Of a stretch of 64,000 nucleotides of DNA, positions 54,111 through 62,651 are shown piece by piece (position 1 is the first letter of the stretch; each line of letters opens with the position of its first letter). The notes beneath the pieces are model-generated. The model was not told the origin of the DNA. It saw nothing but the letters and a program-made list of their open reading frames with translations, and did not search any database. The translations under genes and the position numbers were made by a program. Source of the DNA: Hyphomicrobiales bacterium (lineage in GTDB: Bacteria; Pseudomonadota; Alphaproteobacteria; Rhizobiales; Rhizobiaceae); contig UBMU01000034.1 in the NCBI GenBank assembly GCA_900466605.1, positions 43,169 to 107,168 of the forward strand, read 5' to 3'.

Positions 54111-55205
54111 TCATGAATGGATTGAGATTTCGCTGAGTTTGACGGCGCGACCGCTCGCCATGGACCTGTAGCCCGCCTCCACCAGCGCCATGGTCTTGAC
54201 GTTGTCGGCAACAGACAAGGCTGGGGCCTCGCCGCTCTTGATCGCATATTGCAACTGTTCCATCACGCCGACGAAGGCCTGCGGGAACCACATGGTCTCC
54301 CAGCTTGGCGTTACCCACTTGCCGTCAGTTGCATGCCGCGACGCATAGCTCAGCGTCGATGGTTGACCGTGCGGCCAGCCAATCGTGCCCTTCGCGACAC
54401 CCGCAGTACCTTCCACGCGCCAGTTGATGTAATTGTCGCTGTCAAAGCCTTCTTCGCGCGGCCCTGCCCACACATCTTCCATCGAGACGGCGAGCACATT
54501 GCCCGGGAATTTCATTGTCGACACCGTTATGCCGTCCTTATGAGCGAAGGCGGTCCGCGGGTCGACACGCGACACCGTGGTGATTTCCTCAGGATCACCG
54601 AAGAGGAAGCGCAGAACATCCAGGTGATGGACACTCATATTGGCGAGCGTCAGTCGGTCATACCCTTCGAGGAAAGCCTGCCAATGCGGAATGGCGCGCA
54701 TCTCGATCGTTGCCATGACGACGTCGCCAAGATCACCCCGGTCGAGAACCTGCTTGAGAACCCGCATGGACTGGTCGTAGCGCATATTCTGGTTGACCGA
54801 GAGGATCTTCCCGGCCCTCGCCGCCTCGTCGCGCAGCGCGATGGCCTCTTCCAGTGACAGGGCAAGCGGCTTCTGCGCTAGGATGGCTTTGATATGGGGA
54901 GTGGCAAGTGCCTTGCGGATGAGAGCAGGCTGCTGATCCGGAGGGAAGGCAAGATCGACGATATCAACCGTTTCGTCGCCAATCAGTGCCTCCGGCGTGT
55001 CATGGACCACCGGGATGTCCCAACGCCTTGCTACGGCCTCAGCCTTCGATTTGGTCCTGGACGCAATCGCGACCACCGGAAAGCCTGCTTGCCTGTAGGC
55101 GGCAAGATGACACTCCGCCATGATCATGCCGGCGCCTATGCAGCCGATGCGATAGTCGCGGGCACGGATCGGCGGATCCGGTATAAAGCCCCTCGTGTCT
55201 GACAT
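54111..55205 (-). CDS. Gfo/Idh/MocA-family NAD-dependent dehydrogenase
   Basis: Oxidoreductase of 364 aa. Rossmann start IGCIGAGMIMAECHLAAYRQ, the QKPLAL motif (EKP in most relatives), then an alpha/beta domain with ANMSVHHLDVLRFLFG, where the conserved His pair suggests the proton-relay site. Family members oxidise inositols, scyllo-inosamine or sugars; rhizopine MocA belongs here. GGGAGGAAAC precedes the ATG at 55205. It lies 25 bases after the ATPase gene. Confidence 0.88.
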   Translation of the reverse strand: MSDTRGFIPDPPIRARDYRIGCIGAGMIMAECHLAAYRQAGFPVVAIASRTKSKAEAVARRWDIPVVHDTPEALIGDETVDIVDLAFPPDQQPALIRKALATPHIKAILAQKPLALSLEEAIALRDEAARAGKILSVNQNMRYDQSMRVLKQVLDRGDLGDVVMATIEMRAIPHWQAFLEGYDRLTLANMSVHHLDVLRFLFGDPEEITTVSRVDPRTAFAHKDGITVSTMKFPGNVLAVSMEDVWAGPREEGFDSDNYINWRVEGTAGVAKGTIGWPHGQPSTLSYASRHATDGKWVTPSWETMWFPQAFVGVMEQLQYAIKSGEAPALSVADNVKTMALVEAGYRSMASGRAVKLSEISIHS

Positions 55206-55230
55206 TGTTTCCTCCCAATTCTCTTATCGT

Positions 55231-56289
55231 TTATTTAGCCAGCGCCTCACCCGCTGAACCAAAGAAGTGCATCTTTGCCGGATCGCAGCTCAGTGCCACT
55301 GCGCTGTCCGGCTCAAGCCGCGGCTGGCCACGCATCAGTGCCCTGAGCTTTTGGCCTCCTGTATCAATTGTCACGACCGTATAGCCCCCGAGAGGCTCGA
55401 CTTCGAAAACCCGTGCTGGCCTCCCCTCGCGACCATCCGTCCACGCCTCCACCTTGAGATCCTCTGGCCGAATCCCAATCCCGGACACAGCCTTTGGCAG
55501 GGCATCTACCGACACCTTGATGGTCCCTTCGGCGAAAAGCTGTCCGTCATTTTGCTCCGCGGCCATGATGTTCATGACCGGCGCGCCAAGCAAGCGAGCA
55601 ACATATTGGCTGGCCGGCCTATCGTAGATTTCCACCGGCGATCCGATCTGGCGGATATGGCCGTTTTCCATGATCGCCATACGGTCGGCGACCGACATCG
55701 CCTCTTCCTGGTCATGGGTCACATAGATCAGCGTCTGACCGAGCTCGCCCTGAATGCGCTTGAGTTCGACGCGCGTTTCCTCGCGAAGCCTGGCATCGAG
55801 CGCGGAAATGGGGTCGTCCATCAGATAGGCGACCGGATCGCGCACGAGCGCACGAGCGATAGCGACACGCTGGCGTTCGCCGCCAGAAAGCTGCGACGGC
55901 GGCTTGTGGAGCAAATGCGCGATGTGCAGCTTGGAAGCCACCGCATCGACACGTTCCTTGATCTTTGCTTCCGGCACTTTTCGTTCCACAAGTGGGAAGC
56001 GAACATTGTCTCCGGCGTTCATATGTGGAAAGAGCGCCAGGTTCTGGAACACCATGGCAACATTTCGCGCAGCCGGAGAGACTTCGTTCACCGGCTTACC
56101 GCCGATTAACACCTCTCCCTCGTCGGGCCTCTCCAGACCGAGGATCAGCTTGAGGATCGTCGATTTTCCCGAGAGTGGTGGGCCGAAGAAACAGAAGAAC
56201 TCCCCGCTCTTGATATCGAAGGAGGCGTTTTGAACCGCGATGGTCTTGCCGTATGACTTGGTGACATTGCGAAAGGATATTCCGGCCAT
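55231..56289 (-). CDS. CUT1 ABC transporter ATP-binding protein with degenerate Walker motifs
   Basis: MalK/UgpC-like ATPase of 352 aa with a C-terminal OB-type regulatory domain. The signature LSGGE (134-138) is intact, but Walker A reads GPPLSGKST (36-44, Leu where Gly is usual) and the Walker B end is MDDP (157-160), the catalytic Glu being replaced by Asp. Its partner, upstream, has the opposite set of defects. The start overlaps the partner's stop (TGATG), so the two are co-translated. H-loop VTHDQEEA present. Confidence 0.9.
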   Translation of the reverse strand: MAGISFRNVTKSYGKTIAVQNASFDIKSGEFFCFFGPPLSGKSTILKLILGLERPDEGEVLIGGKPVNEVSPAARNVAMVFQNLALFPHMNAGDNVRFPLVERKVPEAKIKERVDAVASKLHIAHLLHKPPSQLSGGERQRVAIARALVRDPVAYLMDDPISALDARLREETRVELKRIQGELGQTLIYVTHDQEEAMSVADRMAIMENGHIRQIGSPVEIYDRPASQYVARLLGAPVMNIMAAEQNDGQLFAEGTIKVSVDALPKAVSGIGIRPEDLKVEAWTDGREGRPARVFEVEPLGGYTVVTIDTGGQKLRALMRGQPRLEPDSAVALSCDPAKMHFFGSAGEALAK

Positions 56290-57383
56290 CAGCGTATCTT
56301 TCGAATTGCGACGCCGCTCGCAGCGTCAAACAGCCGCAAGGCATCCGGCTCGACGACAACATGCGCCAACTCGCCGGCAACTGGCCCGGCATTGTTGTCG
56401 AGCACTGCCTTGACCACCTGCTCGCCAAGCCCGAAATGCACGATCGTTCGCGCGCCAATTCGTTCGACGAAGGTGACCGGCATTGGAATACCTCCATGAT
56501 CAGCAAGGGTGACGCGTTCCGGACGAAATCCGTACACCACTTCACTGACGCCGGCGCGCCGAGCGTCTTCGGCGACTTCAGCCTCAAGGGGCGCGCTCAG
56601 TCCCAATGGACCAAGGTCGACCAGCAGTCCGCGGTCGGATTCGGCGAGCTTGCCCCTGAGGCGGTTCATGCCCGGCGCGCCGATGAAATCAGCAACGAAC
56701 AGATTGATAGGGTCGTTATAGACCTCCAGTGGAGTGCCTACCTGCTGAAGCACGCCGTGGTCCATCACGGCTATCCGATCTGCCATGGTCATCGCTTCCA
56801 GCTGGTCGTGGGTGACGTAGACCATCGTCTGCCTGAATTGCCGCTGGAGATGTTTAAGCTCGGTTCGCATGACCGCACGAAATGCAGCGTCGACGTTCGA
56901 CAAGGGCTCATCGAGAAGAAAGATTGCCGGTTCTACGATTGCCGAACGACCGATCGCCAGCCGCTGCAGGATATTCACCGAAAGCTTTGCAGACGGCTGC
57001 TTTAGCAAAGGGGTCAATTGCAGGAAATCGGCCATCGCTGTAACGCGCCGGTTGATTTCGGCCGAGGCAACGCCGCGAACCTTCAGTCCATAAGCAAGAT
57101 TGTCGTAGACGCTCATATGGGTGAAGATCGCATAGTTCTGGAACACGAAACCGACGCCACGCCGGCCCATGGCAACGCCATTCATATCCTTGCCATCAAA
57201 TAGGATCCGCCCTTGCGATGGGCTCTCCATACCGGCGATCATATTCATTGTTGTCGACTTGCCGCAGCCGGAGGGTCCAAGAAGCGCCATGAACTCACCG
57301 TCGCGCACTTCAAGGTCCATCTCTTTCAGTGCCGTAAACGCACCGAAGCGCTTGACCAGATTGTTGAGGTGAATGGTCGTCAC
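56289..57383 (-). CDS. CUT1 ABC transporter ATP-binding protein with degenerate signature motif
   Basis: MalK/UgpC-like ATPase of 364 aa. Walker A GPSGCGKST (36-44) and Walker B LLDEP (156-160) are canonical, but the signature reads LSVNI at 134-138 in place of LSGGQ. Together with the next gene it would give one complete and one degenerate ATP site in a heterodimer. H-loop VTHDQLEA is present; C-terminal regulatory domain from about 240. Overlaps the permease stop by four bases (ATGA). Confidence 0.9.
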   Translation of the reverse strand: MTTIHLNNLVKRFGAFTALKEMDLEVRDGEFMALLGPSGCGKSTTMNMIAGMESPSQGRILFDGKDMNGVAMGRRGVGFVFQNYAIFTHMSVYDNLAYGLKVRGVASAEINRRVTAMADFLQLTPLLKQPSAKLSVNILQRLAIGRSAIVEPAIFLLDEPLSNVDAAFRAVMRTELKHLQRQFRQTMVYVTHDQLEAMTMADRIAVMDHGVLQQVGTPLEVYNDPINLFVADFIGAPGMNRLRGKLAESDRGLLVDLGPLGLSAPLEAEVAEDARRAGVSEVVYGFRPERVTLADHGGIPMPVTFVERIGARTIVHFGLGEQVVKAVLDNNAGPVAGELAHVVVEPDALRLFDAASGVAIRKIR

Positions 57384-58336
57384 GCGGCGAGCTCCTTTTT
57401 AGCGGCGTTCATCCGCCCAATTGCAAAGGCAACAAGTATGGAGAGGACAAAAAGGATCGCTAAGGCGACGGCTGCGACATAGCCCCAAATGAGATCCTGC
57501 TGCGTGATTTTATAGATGTAGACCGAGATGGTTTCAGTCGCGACGCCGGGGCCGCCGCCAGTCATGATATAGAGCGTGTCGAATATCTTGAAGTTTTCGA
57601 TAACACGGATTGCAAGAGCAATGATGATGATCGTCTTCATCTTCGGCAAGACGATGGTGCGGAAGCGTTGAGACCAGGAAGCGCCGAGCAGCGTTGCGGC
57701 ACGCATCTGATCTTCGGGCACGCCAACGAGGCCCGCGAGCAAAATCAAAAACATTAGCGGCGTCCATTGCCAAATATCGGCAACCATGACCGCGATAAGC
57801 GCCGTGCCGGGATTCGACAGCCAAGCGAGTGTGATCTGCGTTCCCGTCAGAGCTGACAGAATATTGTTCACCGGTCCACCCGACTGGAACAGCATGAAGA
57901 ACATGTAGCCAGCGACAGCCGGTACGACCATCATCGGGATCAGCATGATGGAGTAGAAAAGCCGCTTTCCCCGGAAGTCATCAATGAACAGAATTGCAAG
58001 GCCGAGCCCGATCAGGAATTCGGCTGGCACGCAAATCACCATGACTAGCGCGGTTCTTCCAAGAGCGCTCCAGAAACGGGAATCGACAGCGAGGTCTGTA
58101 TAGTTGGCAAAGTTGTTCCAGGACTGCCAGGCTCGCCACCAACCGACACCATCCAACGGAGACCAGTCCGTCGTGCTGATGTAAAGCTGCATGAGCAGCG
58201 GGAACAGTGCGATAAACAGAACCAGCACCTGCGCCGGCAGCGTCAGTAGCAGACCAAGTCGCCGCGCTTCGGGGACAGCATCGGATGTGGTTGCCGTCAT
58301 CGACGGCAGCTTCTTTTCAGTTGCAACGGCACTCAT
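57380..58336 (-). CDS. CUT1 ABC transporter permease, MalF/UgpA-like
   Basis: Inner-membrane permease of 318 aa, six or more helices. PAQVLVLFIALFPLLMQLYIS at the first helix; EAA loop DQMRAATLLGASWSQRFRTIVLPKMKT. Pairs with the MalG-type permease encoded upstream, with which it overlaps by four bases. Confidence 0.92.
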   Translation of the reverse strand: MSAVATEKKLPSMTATTSDAVPEARRLGLLLTLPAQVLVLFIALFPLLMQLYISTTDWSPLDGVGWWRAWQSWNNFANYTDLAVDSRFWSALGRTALVMVICVPAEFLIGLGLAILFIDDFRGKRLFYSIMLIPMMVVPAVAGYMFFMLFQSGGPVNNILSALTGTQITLAWLSNPGTALIAVMVADIWQWTPLMFLILLAGLVGVPEDQMRAATLLGASWSQRFRTIVLPKMKTIIIIALAIRVIENFKIFDTLYIMTGGGPGVATETISVYIYKITQQDLIWGYVAAVALAILFVLSILVAFAIGRMNAAKKELAA

Positions 58337-59193
58337 TGTTTAAGAGCTCCAAACGTCAGCCCCCGAACGAGATGGCGCTGAATGGCGATCCCCATGACCA
58401 CTGGAGGAACGGCGGCAATCAGGCCAAGCGCTGCCTTTGCGCCGTAGAGCTGTCCTGTCATCGAGGACGATAGCGACGCCATGTAGACGGGAATGGTGAC
58501 CCACTCGCGCGTCGTCAGCAGCAGCGAGATGAGATAGTCAGACCAGTTCAAAATGAACACGAAGAGCGCCGAACTCGCGAGCGCCGGACGCATCATCGGC
58601 AGCGTGATTTTGGTAAAGACGCGCAAGCGCGTACAGCCTTCGACCAGCGCGGCGTCTTCGATTTCCCGCGGCATGTCATCGAAAAAGGTTTTCATGAGCC
58701 AGAAGGCAAACGGCAGCGTAACGATACCGTAGATGAGCGCCAGGCCCCACCAGGTATCGATCATCCCGAAATATGCCCACATGATCATGACGGGGATCAT
58801 GACCGCCATCGGCGGAAACAGCCGGAGCTGGATCAGCGCCAGGGGAAGGTTCTGCCCTGATCCGAACCGCGACAGGCCATAGGCGGCCGATGTGCCGCAT
58901 ACCATGGCAATAAGCGTTCCAAAGGTCGCCGAGAGCAAGGACGCCATGATCGGCTTCGTCGCGGTGCGATCCAAGGCGACGATAAGGTCACTCGTCGAGG
59001 TCCCGAAGATAAAGCGGAAGTTGTCGAGCGTCGGTTGGTGGGGCCACCATGTCAGATCCGCACCGGTGGCCGACCATTCGGCGATGGGCTTAAAGGCCAT
59101 CGAGGCCATCCACACGGTCGGTACAAGCGTGATTGCAAGAGCCACGAGGATCACGCAATAGCGGAAGATTTCAAAAGGCAGCGAACGGTTCAT
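58333..59193 (-). CDS. CUT1 ABC transporter permease, MalG/UgpE-like
   Basis: Inner-membrane permease of 286 aa. EAA-type loop EIEDAALVEGCTRLRVFTKITLPMMRP and the MalG-like end FVFILNWSDYLISLLLT ... GLIAAVPPVVMGIAIQRHLVRGLTFGALK. The ATG at 59193 (MNRSLPFE) is taken; the frame runs upstream to 59355 over the binding-protein end, but without family character. Separated from the binding-protein gene by a hairpin with a U run. Confidence 0.91.
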   Translation of the reverse strand: MNRSLPFEIFRYCVILVALAITLVPTVWMASMAFKPIAEWSATGADLTWWPHQPTLDNFRFIFGTSTSDLIVALDRTATKPIMASLLSATFGTLIAMVCGTSAAYGLSRFGSGQNLPLALIQLRLFPPMAVMIPVMIMWAYFGMIDTWWGLALIYGIVTLPFAFWLMKTFFDDMPREIEDAALVEGCTRLRVFTKITLPMMRPALASSALFVFILNWSDYLISLLLTTREWVTIPVYMASLSSSMTGQLYGAKAALGLIAAVPPVVMGIAIQRHLVRGLTFGALKQ

Positions 59194-59219
59194 GGCAACC
59201 ACATTCAAGACTGAAAAAT

Positions 59220-59252
59220 CGGATGTGCGGGCATCTCCTGCCCCCACATCCG
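59220..59252 (-). terminator. Intra-operon attenuating terminator between binding protein and permeases
   Basis: CGGATGTGCGGGCA (59220-59233) pairs with TGCCCCCACATCCG (59239-59252): 14 bp with a single mismatch and a 5-base loop. Read on the minus strand, the stem is followed directly by ATTTTTC, a U run, so this is a good intrinsic terminator placed just after the binding-protein gene. It would make binding protein in excess over the membrane subunits, as in many ABC operons. Confidence 0.78.
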
Positions 59253-59263
59253 GAGGCTGGTCG

Positions 59264-60880
59264 TCAGCTTTGAAGCGGGTCGAGCAAGGTCGGCCAGGCT
59301 TGCTTATTGGTCCTGATCGCTTCGATGAGCTTGTCCTCGCCGACACGACGAGCAATGCGCGTCCACTGCTTTTCCGTGTCAGCCATCGCTTCCTTGGCTG
59401 TCTTTACCTTGGTGAGTGCGCCGACCAGGTTCTCGTCGAGTGCGCTGTGGAAGGCCGTTGCGCCAGGATAGTTGATCGAGGGAACAACGCGGCTGACAGT
59501 CTCCCGCACGATGTCCATATGATAGCCATGGTAAGTGTCACGTACGAGTGGATCAGCGAAATTCGCCAACTGGAACGGATCGAAATAGCCACCCGGATTG
59601 GCGGTCATCCATGAATAGATGCGGCTTGAACCGAGCCACTGCAGCAGCAGATAACAGACTTCGGGATTTTTGCTTTGCGATGAGATCGACGCGGACAGAT
59701 TGAGCCACAGGACGGACCGGCGCACGAGGTGACCATCGCTCTCGCGGCCTGGCGGCAGCATCGAACCGATCTTGCCGGTGATCTTGGAACCTTCATTGGC
59801 CTTGTTGTCGAGAAATTTTGGCAGGTTCGAGAACGCACACGTCATCGCTGCGCCGCCGCCGGCGAAGTTGCCGTATTGCTCCGGCCATCCCCAGGAGACG
59901 GCATCCGGCGAGTGATAGGACAGCGCGTCCACATACTCCTGCGTGGCCTGATACCCCGCCTCGGAATTGATCAATGGCTTGCCGTCATCGCTAAAGAGAT
60001 ACTGGTTCGGCGATGCCATGGACGTGAAGCGCTGATACCAATTGGTATAGCCCCACCCCTGGTTTCGAAGATCGGTGCAGCCGAACAGGCCCTTGTCCGG
60101 GCGGTGGAAGAAGGCGGCGATCTCATCGAGCTGCTTGAAGGTGCGAGGCGGAGCAAGTGCATAGCCGTGCTTGTCGGCAAAGGCCTTCTTCTCGTTTTCG
60201 TCGTTGAAGAGATCCGTCCGGTAATTCCAGGTCTGAAAATCTCCGTCGAGTGACACGCCATATGTCGACCCGCGATACTGGTTCAGCAGCGAAACACCGG
60301 CTTTACCATTGAAGTAGCCGCGCTCAGGATCATCCCATTCCGGCTTATAGCTGGCAACGAAATCATCCATCTTGATGATGCCGCCCGTTTCGGCCAGATC
60401 GCCAAGACGGTTCCACTCAACGGCATAGATGTCGAATGCACCGCCTTTGGTGGAGATGTCCTGCATGGTCTTGGTAAATTCCTGCCCGTTCGGCACGCCG
60501 ACGACATCAAGAACGATCCCCGTTTCCTTTTCCCAGAGATCCTTGATCGAAGGCGCACCCGCCGGGAATGGTTTCGTCAATTGGCCGATAGATCCATCGG
60601 ACAGACCCAACACGATCTTCGCCGGAGCCTTGCCTGCGCCTTTCAGCGCTTTGACGCCCTCGATCGCACGCCCTTCCGGGGTGTCTGGGCCGTACTGGTA
60701 GCGCTCGGCACCGTCAAAGCCTGTTGGCCCGCCGATCATCCCGGGTGCAAGCGCGTCCGCGGCAAGCGCCCGACCAGGCCGAATGAATTGCGGGGCAATC
60801 CCCGCGACTGCCGTCAACGCAAATGCGCGTCCACTCGTGCTCAACAGGTCGCGTCGCGACATGCGCATAAAATCTGACAT
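59264..60880 (-). CDS. CUT1 extracellular solute-binding protein with Tat-like signal
   Basis: Large binding protein of 538 aa (SBP_bac_1 type), longer than most sugar-binding proteins and similar in size to those of two-ATPase CUT1 systems such as the rhizobial GlpV transporter. N terminus MSRRDLLSTSGRAFALTAVAG fits a twin-arginine signal (RR followed by a hydrophobic core), suggesting export after folding. Mature domain contains NGQEFTKTMQDISTKGGAFDI and LDGDFQTWNYRTDLF. GGGGAGG lies nine bases before the ATG. First gene of the seven-gene operon; the ligand is unknown. Confidence 0.9.
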   Translation of the reverse strand: MSDFMRMSRRDLLSTSGRAFALTAVAGIAPQFIRPGRALAADALAPGMIGGPTGFDGAERYQYGPDTPEGRAIEGVKALKGAGKAPAKIVLGLSDGSIGQLTKPFPAGAPSIKDLWEKETGIVLDVVGVPNGQEFTKTMQDISTKGGAFDIYAVEWNRLGDLAETGGIIKMDDFVASYKPEWDDPERGYFNGKAGVSLLNQYRGSTYGVSLDGDFQTWNYRTDLFNDENEKKAFADKHGYALAPPRTFKQLDEIAAFFHRPDKGLFGCTDLRNQGWGYTNWYQRFTSMASPNQYLFSDDGKPLINSEAGYQATQEYVDALSYHSPDAVSWGWPEQYGNFAGGGAAMTCAFSNLPKFLDNKANEGSKITGKIGSMLPPGRESDGHLVRRSVLWLNLSASISSQSKNPEVCYLLLQWLGSSRIYSWMTANPGGYFDPFQLANFADPLVRDTYHGYHMDIVRETVSRVVPSINYPGATAFHSALDENLVGALTKVKTAKEAMADTEKQWTRIARRVGEDKLIEAIRTNKQAWPTLLDPLQS

Positions 60881-61331
60881 TTGATGTTCCTCCCCATCGA
60901 CGGTTCCTCCTCCGCCAATTTTGATGATTATTGACGCGTCAAAGGATTGATGTCAACATCATTTCCAATCATCATGCAGTTCGTATCGATGAGGGCACGC
61001 GCTGTTTCGGCCGGCATTGGGCCGAGAAGAGCGCGAAGGAAAGCTGTAACAGGTGCTTGATGATTTACCCGCAACAACAACATCAAATCCACTCATTTCG
61101 GTCGCGATGAGTAAGTTATCGACGTGTTGGAAATCGCAACATCGTGTTCAGATCAATAAAAAAGGACGCAGGGGAGCCATCGCCGAGAGAGCCCAAATCG
61201 AGGGGGCGACCCCTTCGCCGATAGTGCCTGGGATAGGAGCGTTGACCGGCTAAGGCTTCCGCGCGGGCCATTTCCGTCAGCCCGTAGCATCTCCCAAAAT
61301 TACCGACAGAACGAGTTCCAAGAGGAAAGAA
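60881..61331. promoter_or_regulatory. Divergent intergenic region between the CUT1 operon and mocF
   Basis: 451 bases with no gene. The left part holds the composite operator (separate entry); the right part (61150-61331) must hold the mocF leader, with AGAGGAAAGAA at its ribosome site. No small ORF with coding character was found. Confidence 0.5.
60922..60974. promoter_or_regulatory. Composite operator region of the CUT1 operon and mocF-purU
   Basis: Three nested symmetric elements: perfect 12-bp palindrome TTGACGCGTCAA (60931-60942); perfect palindrome TGATGT-CA-ACATCA (60948-60961); and flanking inverted repeats TGATGATT (60922-60929) and AATCATCA (60967-60974). It lies 42-94 bases before the binding-protein ATG, close to the expected promoter. 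The second element nearly repeats the one at 51721-51734. A half-site, CAACATCAAA, lies at 61078-61087. Confidence 0.65.
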
Positions 61332-62558
61332 ATGCCCGGAACCATCATCATCGCAGGTGCGGGCCTATGCGGCGCGCGCGCAGCCTTCTCCCTGAGAGAG
61401 CGGGGCTACAACGGACGCATTGTCATGGTCGGAAGCGAGCGGCATGCCCCTTACGATCGACCGCCCCTTTCAAAGCAAATGGTTGAAGGCGAGAATTTCA
61501 TCCAGCACATTGCCGAAGAAGAGAGCTATCGCGTTGGCGAAATAGAGCATCTTGGCGGCATAGACGTTGTCGGGATCGATCGCGGCCGACACGAGGTAAC
61601 TCTTGGTAATGGCAGCACCCTTTCATACGAAAGGCTTTTATTGGCGACGGGAGCTCGCCCCCGCATGCTTCCGGGAACGGAGGGCCTCAGGAATGTCCTG
61701 ACATTGCGCTCATTCGATGATGCCGTGAATATTCGCAGCCGTCTTGGACAAGGACGAAAGCTGATCATCATCGGAGGCGGCTTCATCGGGCTTGAGCTTG
61801 CCGCCACCGCGCGTCAACTCGGAACGTCGGTAACAGTCATCGAGGGCCTACAGCGCCTGATGGCGCGGGCGGTGCCAGCGGAAATCGCGTCGACCATTGC
61901 AGAACGTCATCTCCAGGAAGGCGTCCAGGTGCTGTTGAACGTGGGCGTTGCTTCCATAAGGGAAGAGGATCGCCGCGTTCACGTTCGTCTGGCCGATGGT
62001 CGTGAGATTGACGGAGATTTGGCGGTGGTTGGCATTGGCGCCGTTCCTAATACGGAGCTTGCGGAAACCGCCGGGCTTGAAATCGACAATGGAATAGCCG
62101 TAGACGCGTTCATGCGGACCTCCGATGAGGATATATTCGCCGCCGGAGATTGCTGTTCCTTCCCGCTTGAGATTTACAGCGGAAGCCGGTTGCGCCTTGA
62201 ATCCTGGCGCTGCGCCCAGGATCAAGGAACCGCAGCGGCGGCGAATATGATGGGGGCCGCGGTCGCATACGATGGTGTCCCGTGGTTTTGGTCGGACCAG
62301 TACGACCTCACCCTGCAAATCGCCGGGCTCCCCGGCCTGGCTACTGAGACCGTGCGACGCGAGCTTTCGGACGGAGCCTTTCTACTGTTCCACCTGGACG
62401 TGGAGGGCCGCTTGGTTGCGGCAAGCGCTGTCGGCCGCGGGAACGCCATCGGCCGCGATATCCGGCTTTGCGAAATGCTTATATCCCAAAGGGCCTTTCC
62501 CAATCGCGAGGATCTGGTGTCGCCCTCAACTCGATTGAAATCGCTGCTGGCAGCGTAA
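61332..62558 (+). CDS. mocF: FAD-dependent ferredoxin reductase, MocF-like
   Basis: NADH:ferredoxin reductase of 408 aa, the rubredoxin/putidaredoxin-reductase type. FAD motif IIIAGAGLCGARAA near residues 4-17; YDRPPLSKQ; NAD motif IIIGGGFIGLELAA near 143-156; and FAAGDCCSFP at the FAD-binding end; then the reductase C-terminal domain. Passes electrons to a [2Fe-2S] ferredoxin, here most likely the MocE-type protein at 46126, since no other ferredoxin gene is in the window. GAGGAAAG precedes the ATG. The name rests on family and on the presence of mocD/mocE-like genes. Confidence 0.85.
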   Translation: MPGTIIIAGAGLCGARAAFSLRERGYNGRIVMVGSERHAPYDRPPLSKQMVEGENFIQHIAEEESYRVGEIEHLGGIDVVGIDRGRHEVTLGNGSTLSYERLLLATGARPRMLPGTEGLRNVLTLRSFDDAVNIRSRLGQGRKLIIIGGGFIGLELAATARQLGTSVTVIEGLQRLMARAVPAEIASTIAERHLQEGVQVLLNVGVASIREEDRRVHVRLADGREIDGDLAVVGIGAVPNTELAETAGLEIDNGIAVDAFMRTSDEDIFAAGDCCSFPLEIYSGSRLRLESWRCAQDQGTAAAANMMGAAVAYDGVPWFWSDQYDLTLQIAGLPGLATETVRRELSDGAFLLFHLDVEGRLVAASAVGRGNAIGRDIRLCEMLISQRAFPNREDLVSPSTRLKSLLAA

Positions 62559-62651
62559 TGCAAATCCCATCGCATTTTCATTCAGTCGCCGGAAGCCTCG
62601 TCGCTACTGGCCCCGACAGACCATATTCGTTTCGAAGGAAGTGAGAAGACA

